Counted from the stretch's first letter, positions 46,199 through 57,435 are shown. The stretch is DNA of 64,000 nt from Boesenbergia rotunda (GCA_024364735.1 JAGFNQ010000946.1:298294-362293), one strand, 5' to 3'. Program-made: numbers and translations. Notes: generated by a model not told the origin, from the sequence alone.

Positions 46199-47195
46199 GA
46201 CTGGATTATCTCTTCAAAGTGATTATTCCTCGTCATAGGTCCAGGGATCTTGATTCAAGGTCGCCAAGGACCGAGTCCGATGACTCTCCCAAGAACATGA
46301 ATCCTTCTGGTTGACTAACAACCCTCCCACTGCGACGAGGTACCACCTGTGTATCTTTTGTGACACGCAGAGCAGTAACTTGTGGTTTATCTTCTTGTAC
46401 AGTTGGTACTAAGGTCAGAACATCCCCTCTTAATTCTTCAAGGGCTAGTCTACTCATGGACTTATGGTTCATCACATAGTCTTCTTCTAAGAGTCTGGTA
46501 TTCATCTAATGATTACCCTATGATCCTTAGGATTATAGAACCACCTTTCGTTCCTCTAAGATAGCCTACGAACAAGCACACGAGATTCCAATCTTATCAG
46601 TATCCCCTATCAGCACACGTGCTGAGCTATCCCATGTCCGAATATGTCTTAGACTAGGCTTTCGCTCAGTCCACACTTCTATGGGTAGAAGGTACTGACC
46701 TAGATGGTATCAAGTATATACGCTGTCGTTTCCAGAGCATATCCCCAGAATGAATCCGGCAACTCGGAGCAGATCATCATTATCCTAACCATCTCCATAA
46801 GAGTATTTTTCCTTTGCTTTACTGCACCGTTCTGTTGGGGCAAACCGGGTGCAGTCAATTTGGATTGAATCCCGGCCTCCAATAAGTAAGTCTTAAACTT
46901 TCCCAAGAGTTACCCACCACCACGATCCGATCGTAGTGTCTTGATACTGTTACCTTGATGTTTCTCCACAACAGTCTTGAATTCTTTGAACTAATCAAGG
47001 ATTCAGACTTGCGGCCATCAAGTAAACGTATCCTTAACTTTGAATATTCGTCTCACGAAGTGTTCAAAGCTACCTCTATCCTAGATAGGCATAGGACCTC
47101 ACAAATCAGAATGAACCCCTCGGCCTTGAAAGACCTCTTGGTCATCTTACCTTCCAAGTAAGATTCAAAAGTTGGGAAGTCTCCTACCACCAATG
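46199..47195 (-). pseudogene. Copia-A4 pol continuation: RT hinge and integrase, decayed
   Basis: Continues the Copia-A4 pol interrupted at 28062. Shortly after the junction about 480 bp relative to Copia-A3 are missing (jump from CATCAAAGTG-like to CTCGTCATAGGTCCAGG sequence at about 46228). Readable pieces are 46505-46233 (EEDYVMNHKSMSRLALEELRG) and 46906-46700 (integrase core, PQQNGAVKQRKN and PDSFWGYALETTAYIL). It is cut at 47195 by LTR-A5, an opposite-strand Copia-A insertion. The bases CAATG before 47196 may be one half of a target duplication. Confidence 0.88.
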
Positions 47196-48189
47196 TGTAG
47201 GATGTGTATACTGAAAGACATGATTTCTTTATATGAACATCTTATTTTGAAAATAGAATCACACTACACTAGGTGTTTGTTTATAATAGTACATACATGA
47301 AGTCCCATTGCTTTGCATTATAGATAACATGGTGTGTGGTGTCACACGAAAGATCATGTTATCGGTTCCTTAGCATAAATAGAGGCCCACAACCGAGATG
47401 GAATTGGACAACCCATCGGAATGGTTGTAGTGTGTGGTTGATCTTAACCATAGAATTACACTAGTGTGCTTTGAGTACATTGGGTAGGACCAAAACCCGA
47501 GGTTATCCGATTTGTACTGACTCGATAATTGGATATGACCTCAAGATATTATTATGGAGTACGATCCTTTAATCCCGAAATAATATAGGGCATATATTAT
47601 TAATTATTGTTTCTTTGATTTACCAATTGGGCGAGATCTATTCTAATAGATCGACAGACCCGGTAAGTTGAGAAATAATATTAATAATATGATGTGCCGA
47701 TGATTATTGACGGAATCCGTGCCCTGGTGAGTCAGGATGATGATGCCCCTTGATGAGCTCAAAAGGTTCATTGTACTAAACCCTGCAAGTGGATTTAATC
47801 CGGCACGTTGAAAAGATGAGTGGTACTAATCAAGGACCCAGAAGTTAATTAATTTAAATTGTCAGTAATTTAATTAATTAACGGGCATGCGCGATCTTAA
47901 ACACGTGGGGATGGATAACTCGTAATAAGTGGAGCCCATATGTAAATATGAGGGTTGGTGAGGTAAGTCAATGAGGGCCCTTTAGTGGAATGGATCCTCA
48001 TTAATGGACCGGGTTTGGATCCATTAGCAGGCCAAGATCCAACTCCTCCTCATGGTCCTTGCTGTTGCCCTAAAAATACTCCTTAGTGACAATGAACCAA
48101 GTAGATGATTGATTCCGGTATAACACAAAAACTTAGTCGTCTTCCTCTCTATTTCTCTTCCTCTTCCTCCTCTTTCTTTCTCGCAAGGA

Positions 48190-48590
48190 GGCACTGTTGT
48201 GAGGCAGCGCCCGAGCGCGCTGCCGTGAGGCAGCGCTGCCTCGGTTCCATTGCCTCAGAGGCAGCGGGAGGCAGCGTTGCTGCCTCAGTCCCGCTGCCTC
48301 AGAGGCAGTGGGTGGCGCTGCCTCAGAGGCAGCGGGTGGCGCTGCCTTGAGGCAGCGCCAGGCTGCCTCGGTCCCGCTGCCTCAGAGGCTCTGAGGCAGC
48401 GTGGCGCTGCCTTGAGGCGCTACCTCGGTCCCGCTGCCTCAAAGGCGGCGGGAGGTAGTGTCTCGCTGCCTTGTGAGGCGGCACCTCTGGATCGTTGCTG
48501 TGGGGCAGCATGGACCCAAGAAGGCGTTGTCATAGGGCAACGTGGATCCTAGGGAGCGTTGCAATGAGGCAGTCTCCAGGGAGGCGTTGT
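48190..48590. repeat. GAGGCAGCG/CGCTGCCTC palindrome array in LTR-A5
   Basis: About 400 bp of GC-rich sequence in which CTGCCTCAGAGGCAG (7-bp arms around one base) and shorter GAGGCAGCG or CGCTGCCTC pieces repeat many times in both orientations. It contrasts sharply with the AT-rich surroundings. Reading frames through it are repeat artefacts. Confidence 0.9.
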
Positions 48591-48640
48591 TGTAAGGCAG
48601 TCTTCGGGAGGAGAGAACACAGGTTGGAGTTATGGGGCAA

Positions 48641-50361
48641 TGATAACTACCATTTTGTTGATAAATTTAGGCTTTCAAATCCATGTTTTGATCCACTTTT
48701 ATATGCTTAAGTTTGTATTTATAGTAGGTTTCATGAATTCTTTCTATTTTGGCGTTTAATATAATTCTTTCTATATTTGAGATATTTTGGGCACTAAATT
48801 TGAATATCATTTTGTAGGTTTCAAATGATCATGGACCTAGATCAGATTGGGTCAAACTTGAGTCAGAATTGGATCCAGATCAAAGAGATCAAGCATCGGA
48901 TTAATATGGGCCGTCCATTCAAGAAAACGGCTAGATCTGAGCCATCCATCAACTTCTGGTCAATCCAAGATCAAGATAGAGTTAATCAAGTAAATGGATC
49001 AAGATCTGAAGTTTGGAGCCAAATCAGAGTCCATCTGACCATCGGATTGAGCTTAGGAGGAGTTTCAACCGTCCATTCAAAGGAAAGGATGATCTGAGCC
49101 ATCCGCCACTGATCTGGTTGATCCGAGCTAAGGACAGGTAGATCAGGACCATTGATCAAGATCTGGAGAGTTTGGTTCAGATCGGAGAAGATCCGACCGT
49201 CGGATGAAGCAAGGAAGATCTCAACCGTCCATTTCTAAGTATTTAAGCCATTAATTCCCCAGACCTATTTTGTCGTCATCGCGTCTTCGCTGTCTGCTTC
49301 CGCGTTCTTAGTGTTCTTGGAGTTTTTCATTTCTTTCATCGTTTTCTTCATTGTTTTTCCTCCCGATCGCGGGGCCACATCAACATCTAGATCTTCTCAA
49401 GTTTCAGATCATCGGAGTATGTTTCCTCATTCATTTCGCTAATCCAAATCTCTGAGTTGACAGAGCTGCGGTGAGGGTTTTGTGGGAGTTACTGTGCCTG
49501 CCAATCGATCCTTGTTGATCGTTGGATCCCGTCGTCCGGAGCTGTCGAAGTTTGAGAGGGGTTCTCGAAGACATTTTGAAGGTTTCGGAGCTCGACTGCC
49601 ATCCAACCGATTGAGAAGTTGGAGATCGGGGACACTCTGTCAGCTACTGACTGATCGGGTTGATTGGACAGAGAGGGCTCTGATCGGTCCCGTGACCGAT
49701 CAGAAGAGGACTTGATCGGTTGGTTGACCGATCAGGAAGAGCAGAACAGCCGAATTTCTAGCAACTGAGCAAGGAAACTTGTCTTCGATGGTTTTTGAGC
49801 TAGGGGGTTCATAGCTCATCCTTTGTGTGACGGCAAAGGGAAGTTTTGAGTAGAAATTGATTTGATGTTTAATTAGGATAATTTTTGGTTTTAAGCACTT
49901 AATTCTTCAAGTTGTTCAAGCTTGTTTCCTCTACATTTTAAGCCAAGTCTTTAAGCATTGTTTTGTGCTTAGTTTTAATTCCTTGCAATTAGTTTCTTTG
50001 TAATTAATTCTCTGCAATTTATTACCTGCAATTAGTTCTTTAAGTTCAATTCTATAGTTTGAATTTAATTGCTTAGTTGTTAACTAGATCAAGTTTAGTT
50101 TTCGAACTTTCTTACTTCATTTCTGCTTAGTTAAGCCCATCTCTTATCGCAAACAAACCCCCATTTTATTAGAAAACCCCAAAACATTTGACGACAACAA
50201 ACTTGCAAGCTCGAGTTAAACATTCATTCAACTAGTCATTGGAAAAATACGACCTAAGACCCCTCTACTATATTTTAACTTTGTTAGCCAAAGGGTTTTC
50301 AGTTTTATAAATATCTAAATTTGAGGCTCAGTTCGTGACATCTATTTTGGGCACCATACCA
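48641..50361 (+). mobile_element. Element G2: non-coding TG...CA element with GGCAA duplication
   Basis: 1721 bp, starting TGATAACTACCATTTTG and ending CACCATACCA, flanked by GGCAA at 48636-48640 and 50362-50366 with LTR-A continuing on both sides. It is the shorter relative of element G1 in the opposite orientation. A weak TATTTAAG lies at 49240-49247 and is followed by a leader, as in an LTR promoter. No protein domain is recognisable. Confidence 0.88.
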
Positions 50362-50979
50362 GGCAACTTGGAGTTACTCAGATCACAAGAACTCGAAGAT
50401 ACTTGTTGTTCAAGCGCTAGCAGTGGAGGAAAGGAATTAATTGGGTTTGTGTTTGGATTATCTCCTACGAGCGGCCGACGAACCCTTTGGTTAGGGATTG
50501 ATTGGCGCAAGGAGAATGGATCGATTTGGTGGCCACAAGTCTTGGTAGATCGTCGCCCACATGACGTCCAAGAAGGGAGGGTTATACGGTAGAAGATCGT
50601 AAGGTAACGGAAGATATATTCTTCCCTGGCTCCTTATGTTCTTATTTTGTGCCTTACTTATTTGCCTCGTAATTTCATGATGATAATTTAATTATTTTGA
50701 TTTGATATCATAGTTAATAATTAAATAATTGGACCCCGACCATAAACACAAAAGCCGGCGATCAACTCGTCGCCTTTTCCACGGTCGAACGGTCGAGCAA
50801 ATTGCAAGGCCAATTTTGGTAATTAGCTAAGTTGCAATTTGGATCGTTCGATACGGCACGAGACAGCCGATGGGAAATGACTCTCTATTCAGATTAAATT
50901 TTTAATCCGTAGGCATGGAGAGGTTTTCCGGATCGACTAGGTATTCGCTTAGGAAACTCGCCAAACCATACCCAACAAT

Positions 50980-50991
50980 TGGTATCAGAGC
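50980..50991 (+). other. Primer binding site of Copia-A5
   Basis: TGGTATCAGAGC, two bases after the LTR end at 50977. It matches initiator methionine tRNA. Confidence 0.93.
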
Positions 50992-52038
50992 TGAGGTTTC
51001 TGGCTTTGTGTGTTTAGGATTGGTTAATTTTGCAATTTTTCATACATTTTATTTTGATGATGCGTGGATGTGTGTAGGCTAACTTTGTGTTGCAGGCACG
51101 AGATTCCAACTTCCTGGCCAAAATATTGTTTGTGTGAATTTTTGTAATTTTTGTAATTAATTAATCCTCGGGATTGACGAGGCTAGGTATTTAATTTTTG
51201 TAATTAAATACGGCACATGTTTAGCCGAGTTTTTTTATTTACAGTTGATCTAGATTTCATGTACACTCCTTCGCGGAGTATAGGATTAATGATATAAATA
51301 ATTAACTCTTCATTTTGCCACGGAGAACCCTCAAGGTAGCATGCGCAGAAGGAAGGGTGGAGTGGACGAAATGACAGCACGACTGGAGGCACATGAGAGA
51401 CCAAGGGGCCATGAAAGTTGGAAAATCTAGGATTTTTTACTATTATTATTTTCATGATGTTGGTTGTGTGCTTGGTTGTGTGGTAGTGCTAAGAAAATTC
51501 CTCGAGATAAATTACTAAGTGGGAGAGGGACCCTGAGGGTCCCACGACTTCCATTACAATTCGATAAGTGATGCGAATAAGTCTGCGCATCGGCTCTAAG
51601 TGCCTTCCTCCCCATCGGATGGACTTGTTCTGCGGATCACTGGGTCGAAAAAGACTATAGGAAATTATTGAAGAGCGTGTGCACTTTCCCATCGGAAGAC
51701 ACATAATCGGAAATAATTTTTTTAGTGTCGTGTAATGGTGCACACTTAGATGCGAATAATAGTATCCTCTCCATCGGAGTCACTGCTATTATTCAATAGA
51801 GCCGAAGGAGACCAACTATTGATCTTACTTGTCAAAAAGTTAGGTTGACAAGATAGTAAGATTGATGGGTAAAACCTCCTCTTACGAATGTAGGGATTCG
51901 TATACGTCCACACCATCGTGGCATGCGAATTTCTCAGTGTATAGGGGTGTTAGTTGATCTCGAAAATTAATTGTTTGAGGAATCAATTTATTTTCGATTT
52001 CTAAAGTAGTGTATGTTGTGATTCTTAGATTTTTCAGA
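50992..52038 (+). other. 5' leader of Copia-A5
   Basis: Non-coding leader homologous, in reverse, to 15489-16458 of Copia-A3. It contains no ORF. Through the matching part of Copia-A3 it gives an estimate of what the assembly gap hides on the Copia-A side. Confidence 0.8.
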
Positions 52039-53560
52039 ATGACCTATAACCCACTAGAGACTATACTTAAGGAAAACAAACTTAGTGGCCCCAAACTACA
52101 TAGACTGGAAAATAAACCTAGACATTGTCCTCTCCACAGAGGAGTACAAATAGGTACTCTTCGAGGAACATCCTGAAGATAATGACCCACCTCAATGAGA
52201 TTGAGGATCTTGGAGGACAAATCGATGGGGAAACCCAGGTCGATATTATACTCCAATCTCTGCCTAGGAGTTTTGAGAAGTTCCGGCTCAACTATAGCAT
52301 GAATAAGCATGAGTATATGTTGGGAACTCCTTGGAGAACTCTAGGCAGCAAAGGGGCGTTTTAATCAGAACCTGCAGACCTTGGGAACTCAGAAGGTTTC
52401 TACTTTTGTGCCGAAAGGCAGGAAGAAGAAGAAATAAGGTAGGTTCAAGAAGGCAGCAACATAGTAGGGACCAAGGACTAGCGTGAAGAAGCCGAAAGGC
52501 GAGTACATCACTGGACATTAGAAGGCGAATTGTCCCCGTCATCAAGACAAGAAGTATATCTTTTTCTTTTGTCGTTGTAACATGTTTAGCGTTGTTATCT
52601 ACCGGTACCTGGTGGGTAGATACGGAAGCCACTAAACATGTCTGCAGTTCTTTGCAGGGGTTCCAGGAAGCCCAACGACTAGCTAAAGAAGAGATTACTG
52701 TCTACAAGGGATATACTATGGAGGTGACTACTATTGCAGTGGGAGTTATTTATTTGTCTTTAGAAGATAAAGTTTTGGGTTTAAGATTGCTTTTATGTAC
52801 CTAATTTTAGAAAGAATTCTAGTTCAGTTTCTAAAATAAAAGATATTCTATTGCTTTTATGAAAAGTGGAATATAAAGATTATCTGTGGAGGTACATTGA
52901 TAGGCAATTGATACACTTTAGAACCAAAAGTTCCCACGATGTGAATAGTTGCTAATAGCTCATCATTTAACCAAAGTAAGAGAAAGGTTCCTTCCGAGAT
53001 GAACCAAACATACCTTTGGCATCTAAGGTTTGGTCTTATTAACCTTAGTAGGATTCAAAGGTCGATAGCCGATGGACCTTCAGGTTCATTGGTGGTGGGA
53101 GAATTCCCAAACTTTGAATCTTACTTGGAAGGTAAGACGACCAAGAGACCTTTCAAGATCAAGGGGTATAGAGCCAAAGATATGTTAAGATTGGTTCATT
53201 CTGATTTGTGTAGGTCCTATGCCTAGGGGTAGCTTTGAATACTTCATGAGACGAATATTCAAAGTTATGGATACATTTACTTGATGGTCGCAAGTCTGAA
53301 TCTTTGATTAGTTCAAAGAATTCAAGACGGTTGTGGAGAAACATCAAGGTAAAAGTATCAAGACACTACGATTAGATCGTGGTGGTGGGTACCTCTTGGG
53401 AAAGATTAGGACTTACTTATCAGAAACATGGGATTCAATCCCAATTGACTGCAACCGGTACGCCCCAATAGAATGGTGCAGTAGAGCGAAGGAAAAGGGC
53501 TCTTATGGGGATAGAATAATGATGATCTGCTCCGAGTTGCCAGATTCGTTCTGGGGATAT
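52039..53560 (+). pseudogene. Copia-A5 gag, protease and integrase, decayed
   Basis: ATG at 52039 (MTYNPLETILKENKLSGP) starts gag, which breaks quickly. Gag pieces are LNEIEDLGGQIDGETQVDIILQSLP (52190-52270). A degenerate zinc knuckle follows near 52500. Protease is readable from about 52610 (WVDTEATKHVC, where the lineage has DTGA). The integrase zinc domain lies at 52999-53226 (YLWHLRFGLINLSRI) and the core at 53333-53560 (DRGGGYLLG, PDSFWGY). It is cut at 53561 by LTR-B4, leaving GATAT as a candidate target duplication. All parts are frameshifted. Confidence 0.88.
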
Positions 53561-53667
53561 TGTTGGTGCAGAAAACACCCAAGTCGAACCTGTATTTTGA
53601 TAATGGCAGAAGGGTTCAAAAGTTAAGGTATAATGTTTATCTAACATCTTACTCAAGTGTGCAGGAA

Positions 53668-53935
53668 AAGTCCTAGCGAAGGACTGCTAGGCACCTGGCA
53701 AAGGAATGCCAGGATACAAAGCCCTAGCGAAGGACTGCTAGGCACCTGGCGAAGGAATGTCAGGATACAAAGCCCTAGCGAAGGACTGCTAGGCACCTGG
53801 CGAAGGAATGCCAGGAGACAAAGACATAGCGAAGGACTGCTAGGCACCAGGCGAAGGACGGCTTGGTACTGAAGACCTGGCGAAGGATAGCTAGGCACCT
53901 GGCGAAGGACTGCTGGGCAAAAGTCCAACCGGAGG
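53668..53935 (+). repeat. Minisatellite of LTR-B4 (about 62-bp period)
   Basis: Units alternate CTAGCGAAGGACTGCTAGG with CACCTGGCGAAGGAATGCC and an ACAAAG linker. There are about four full repeats, with diverged units at the right end. Individual half-units can pair (CTAG with CTAG; CCTGG with CCAGG). Confidence 0.9.
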
Positions 53936-54187
53936 AGCCGGTTGGCATCAGGTACATTCTCCCGAGAGGAGTAGGTGAGGACGCGCTCCCCGTCGAGGGA
54001 ACAGTAGGCGTCGGTTAGACCTAGGGCTCCATTTTGGAGGCCCAATGTCAGAACCAAGACAGCTAAGGCTGTATAAAATTAATATATTATTCCTCTGTGT
54101 TGTTTTGGACTAACCCTGGATGCAGGACCGAAGGAACGAGTGTCTGCATCTCAGAGAGCCTTAAAGGAGTGTGGCAGCAGTTGACCA

Positions 54188-54520
54188 GGGCGCCCGGAGT
54201 GTCCCGGGTGCCCCCAAGGTGAACACAAAACAGATGGAGCAAGTGTTCGCTTCAACAGCTTACTGGGCGGGGCGCCCCCGTGCTCCCGGGCACCCCCAGC
54301 GTCCCGGGCGCCCCTAGCTCAAGCTAACGAAGCAAGCCAGCGAGAAGCCAACAGGATAAGAGCCTGACCCGGTCAACCCGGGCGCCCCCAGCGTCCCGGG
54401 CGCCCCAGTCAAGATCTGATCCCGAGTTTAAAGGGATCAGAGCTGACCGAGAAGAACTCGGATCAGCTGACACGTGGGGGGGGGCGCCCCCGACGTTCCG
54501 GGCGCCCCCAGGGGCTATAA
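54188..54520 (+). repeat. GGGCGCC array in LTR-B4
   Basis: At least nine GGGCGCC or GGGCGCCCC motifs, often as GGGCGCCCGG or CGTCCCGGGCGCCCC, sit just upstream of the TATA box. Related arrays lie at 4010-4260, 8875-9170, 22335-22645 and, outside LTR-B, at 57595-57845. Confidence 0.85.
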
Positions 54521-54523
54521 ATA
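54516..54523 (+). promoter_or_regulatory. TATA box of LTR-B4
   Basis: TATAAATA directly after the GGGCGCC array, followed by CCCTCAACCCTAAGG and a C-rich leader. It is the best-placed core promoter in the window because it precedes an intact gag. Confidence 0.7.
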
Positions 54524-54935
54524 GGCCCTCAACCCTAAGGCTTCAAACAACAATTCTTCCAACGCTCCTGCGCTCTTCTGCTCCTGCGCTCTGCTCCGGA
54601 AACCTCCCAACTCGAGATACAAGCACCGACGACGTCCCTCCGCTCCGAAAATTCCATCTACACCGGACGTCGGTAACGAAGAGCTGTTTTTAAGTTTACT
54701 ATACTACTTTTGTAATATCTCTCTGTAAACTGTTTTGCGCAAATATAGAATTGCCCGTAGTAAATGGTCAACGACCGTGGGCCTTGGAGTAGGAGCCGAC
54801 CGCGACTCCGAAACAAGTAAAAAAACTTGGTGTTTGCGTGTGCTTGATTTAAATTTCCGCTGCGTAATTGCTCTAACTTTAATCCGAACGTTTTACGATA
54901 TTCACCCCCTCTATCGTTGCTCTCGATCCAACAAG

Positions 54936-54947
54936 TGGTATCAGAGC
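54936..54947 (+). other. Primer binding site of Copia-B4
   Basis: TGGTATCAGAGC, two bases after the LTR end, matching initiator methionine tRNA. It is separated from gag by a 200-bp leader. Confidence 0.93.
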
Positions 54948-55147
54948 GGAGAAGCTCAAATTTGGTGCAACCACCAGTTTAAGAATTTTTCAGATTTTTT
55001 TTGAATTTTTTTATTCTTTTCTTTCGAAATTATTCTCGTTAATCGAGGTTGGTGCAACACCCCTCGACAAATATTTTTTTTTATCCCGCACTACTAATCC
55101 AAGACCAAGTCTTGGGATATTTTTTTTTGCTTAATTTTTCAGATAAA

Positions 55148-56833
55148 ATGGCCATGCAAGAAGGCTTCAGCACTGCAAGACCACCTCTCTTCAGTGGGGA
55201 GGACTTCTCCTACTGGAAGAGCAGAATGGAGGTCCACCTGAAAACTCAGGTGGACATGTGGATAATCATCCAGTCCGGGCTGGAGATTCCAAAAAATGCT
55301 GAAGGAGTACCTCAAACCTACACAGAATGGGACACCACTCTGAAACGGATGATTGAAGCTGATGCAAAGGTGACCCAGACCCTCCAATGCGGCTTAACAA
55401 AAGAGGAGCTGAACCGGGTGGGTCCATTCAACAGTGCCAAGGAGCTGTGGGGGAAACTGATCGAGATGCACGAAGGAACATCAGACACTCGGATCAGCAA
55501 GAGGGATCTCCTCCTGAACAAGCTGTATACGATCAAAATGACCGACAACGAAACAGCAGCTCAGCTTCACGCCCAAATTCAAGAATTGATGAATGGACTA
55601 CACACCATCGGTTACAAGGTAGAAAATCGTGACCTAATAAGGTACGCTTTAAATGCTTTCCCAAGAAACACCTTGTGGGCATCTATGGTAGATGCATACA
55701 AGGTTTCAAGGGATCTTTCAAAAGTTAAATTAGATGAATTGTTCTCTAAATTAGAATTACATGAACAGACTAACTGCAATCTGGCCAAGAAAGGTATTGC
55801 CTTTGTTGCAGGTAAAACTGGAAGGGCAACCAAGAAGAAGCCTCAACCTGAACCCGAGTCTAACTCAGACTCAGACTCAGAAGACAAAGGAGATCGACCA
55901 AAGCTGGTCCGACTGGCCCGAAACTACTACAAGGAATTGAAGAATCAAACCAACAGAAGGAAAGCCAGCCGAAGAAAGGATGAACCAGCTGAACCCGCAA
56001 ACAAAAAGAACAAGTCCAACGTGACCTGCTACGAGTGCAAGAAGAAAGGTCACTACAAGACGGAGTGTCCGAACCTAAAGGAGACCAAGAAGAATAGAAG
56101 GAAGAAGAAGGCACTTCAAGCAACATGGGACGAGTCCTCCTCCTCCGAAGAAGAAGAGATCCCACAGTCAAACCTACTCGCACTAACTGCCTCAGAAGAA
56201 GTCGAGACCGAGTCAGAATCAGAACAGGACTACGACAGACTGACATTTTCAGAGGACGGCGAAATCAAGGTAAGTGGTTTTAATAGAAGTCAATTAAATG
56301 AATTAATTTCTTATCTTTCTCGAGATTTGGCGAAAGCTAAACTCCGAGTCGAATCCCTCCGACAGGAAGTAAAACTCCTGAAAGAGGGAGCTGACTCTAG
56401 ACCCTTAACTGAGAACGTTCAAGAAGGAACCTCTACTCAAGTTGAAAAACTTGAGAAAGAGAACTCCTCCTTGAAAACTCAGGTTAAGGATCTTAGAGCG
56501 TCTTTAGAACGATTCACTTCTGGTTCCAAGGGTCTTGACATGATTCTTGGAAAACAGAAATCAGTTCTAAACCGATCCGGACTAGGTTATAGAACCAAAT
56601 CTAGACAAAGATCCTACTTTGCTGTACTGAACCAGTCCAGACCTAAAGTTCAGGCATGGGTACCCAAACTATGCCTGAACAAACAAACTGGATCAAATCA
56701 ATACTGGATCCCCAAGGACAAGATTCACATCTTGCCAGACCATTATCGTGGCTTTAGTCCAGGGGGAGCCAAATTGAAAATAATATTTATTATTAGACAA
56801 AACTCAATTCTTGCTTGCAATTTGCATGATTGA
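55148..56833 (+). CDS. Copia-B4 gag, uninterrupted
   Basis: 561 codons, the only complete retroelement gene in the window. I chose ATG 55148 (MAMQEGFSTARPPLFSGEDF) because it matches the gag start of Copia-B5 and Copia-E; the frame is open further upstream into the leader, without homology. Residues 1-210 are the gag core (UBN2-like, SAKELWGKLIEMHEGTSDTR, LWASMVDAYKVSRDLS). A basic and acidic stretch follows, then the zinc knuckle CYECKKKGHYKTEC (about residues 297-310), a KKNRRKKK patch and an acidic serine run. A coiled-coil-like region (LNELISYLSRDLAKAKLRVE ... EKENSSLKTQVKDLRASLE) and WVPKLCLNK, QYWIPKDKI complete it. It packages the RNA into particles. The partner pol is not present in this copy. 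Confidence 0.9.
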   Translation: MAMQEGFSTARPPLFSGEDFSYWKSRMEVHLKTQVDMWIIIQSGLEIPKNAEGVPQTYTEWDTTLKRMIEADAKVTQTLQCGLTKEELNRVGPFNSAKELWGKLIEMHEGTSDTRISKRDLLLNKLYTIKMTDNETAAQLHAQIQELMNGLHTIGYKVENRDLIRYALNAFPRNTLWASMVDAYKVSRDLSKVKLDELFSKLELHEQTNCNLAKKGIAFVAGKTGRATKKKPQPEPESNSDSDSEDKGDRPKLVRLARNYYKELKNQTNRRKASRRKDEPAEPANKKNKSNVTCYECKKKGHYKTECPNLKETKKNRRKKKALQATWDESSSSEEEEIPQSNLLALTASEEVETESESEQDYDRLTFSEDGEIKVSGFNRSQLNELISYLSRDLAKAKLRVESLRQEVKLLKEGADSRPLTENVQEGTSTQVEKLEKENSSLKTQVKDLRASLERFTSGSKGLDMILGKQKSVLNRSGLGYRTKSRQRSYFAVLNQSRPKVQAWVPKLCLNKQTGSNQYWIPKDKIHILPDHYRGFSPGGAKLKIIFIIRQNSILACNLHD

Positions 56834-57395
56834 TTGCTTATTTAATTTCTGCAATTTATCATGCTTAGACTTAGGAATGGTTAGTTTAAGGACTGAACCA
56901 ACTTATTTGAAATTTGACAACATAGTATTGGGTGGAGGTGAGATGATAGTACGTTAGGGAAACCAATTCTAATAAGGTCAAGTATTCTCTACTTGGTCTC
57001 TTTAGACTGGTGAAACTAGCCAAAGCTACCAATCCAAGACCCAAACTAGTTTTACTGAAAGGCTTTGTCAAGGAAAGGGTTGATGATCCAATAAGGCTAC
57101 GACCAAAGAAGGCCTAGTGCCTCGCCAAGACCTGGAAGCCAATCTTTGAAATTCAAATTCAAACTATTCTTTGTCAAATTCGAATCTAACACAAATTTTC
57201 AGTTAGTTGTAGACTTAAACATTCTTTTCAAAATAAATTCAATTGTTTTCAAAATTAATTAAGCTTTTCAAAATAAATCATATTTTTCAAAAATTCTTTT
57301 ATCAAAACCTGTCTCACAAAACCTATAAGATTAACGTGATTGAAAACCCTAGATTGGGTGAGACAGTAAACTTAACTTAATCAGAATTCATAACT
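56834..57395 (+). other. Copia-B4 gag-pol spacer
   Basis: Non-coding, AT-rich sequence homologous to the spacer 61094-61815 of Copia-B5, including blocks around ACAACATAGTATTGGGTGGAGG and GCCTCGCCAAGACCTGGAAG. It ends near 57395, just where protease would begin, and is replaced by unrelated segment F. Confidence 0.8.
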
Positions 57396-57435
57396 GCATT
57401 GTTGTTTCAGTTTAGAAAAGCATTGACCTAACAAT

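Larger units (their letters stand above)
47196..50977 (+). mobile_element. 5' LTR of Copia-A5, interrupted by element G2
   Basis: TGTAGGATGTGTATAC to CATACCCAACA, directly followed by a primer binding site. Net length is about 2056 bp without element G2 and one duplication. It is in the opposite orientation to Copia-A2, A3 and A4. The leader contains the GC-rich palindrome array 48190-48590, absent from the other LTR-A copies. Confidence 0.93.
53561..54933 (+). mobile_element. 5' LTR of Copia-B4
   Basis: 1373 bp, TGTTGGTGCAGAAAAC to TCGATCCAACA, followed by a primer binding site. It contains the minisatellite 53668-53935, a dense GGGCGCC array (54188-54520) and a TATA box at 54516-54523. It serves as the reference for LTR-B. 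Confidence 0.95.

Noticed and set aside
48105..48552. Alanine/arginine-rich ORFs over the GC array
   Set aside because: Product of the palindromic repeat; open frames exist on both strands because of the composition.
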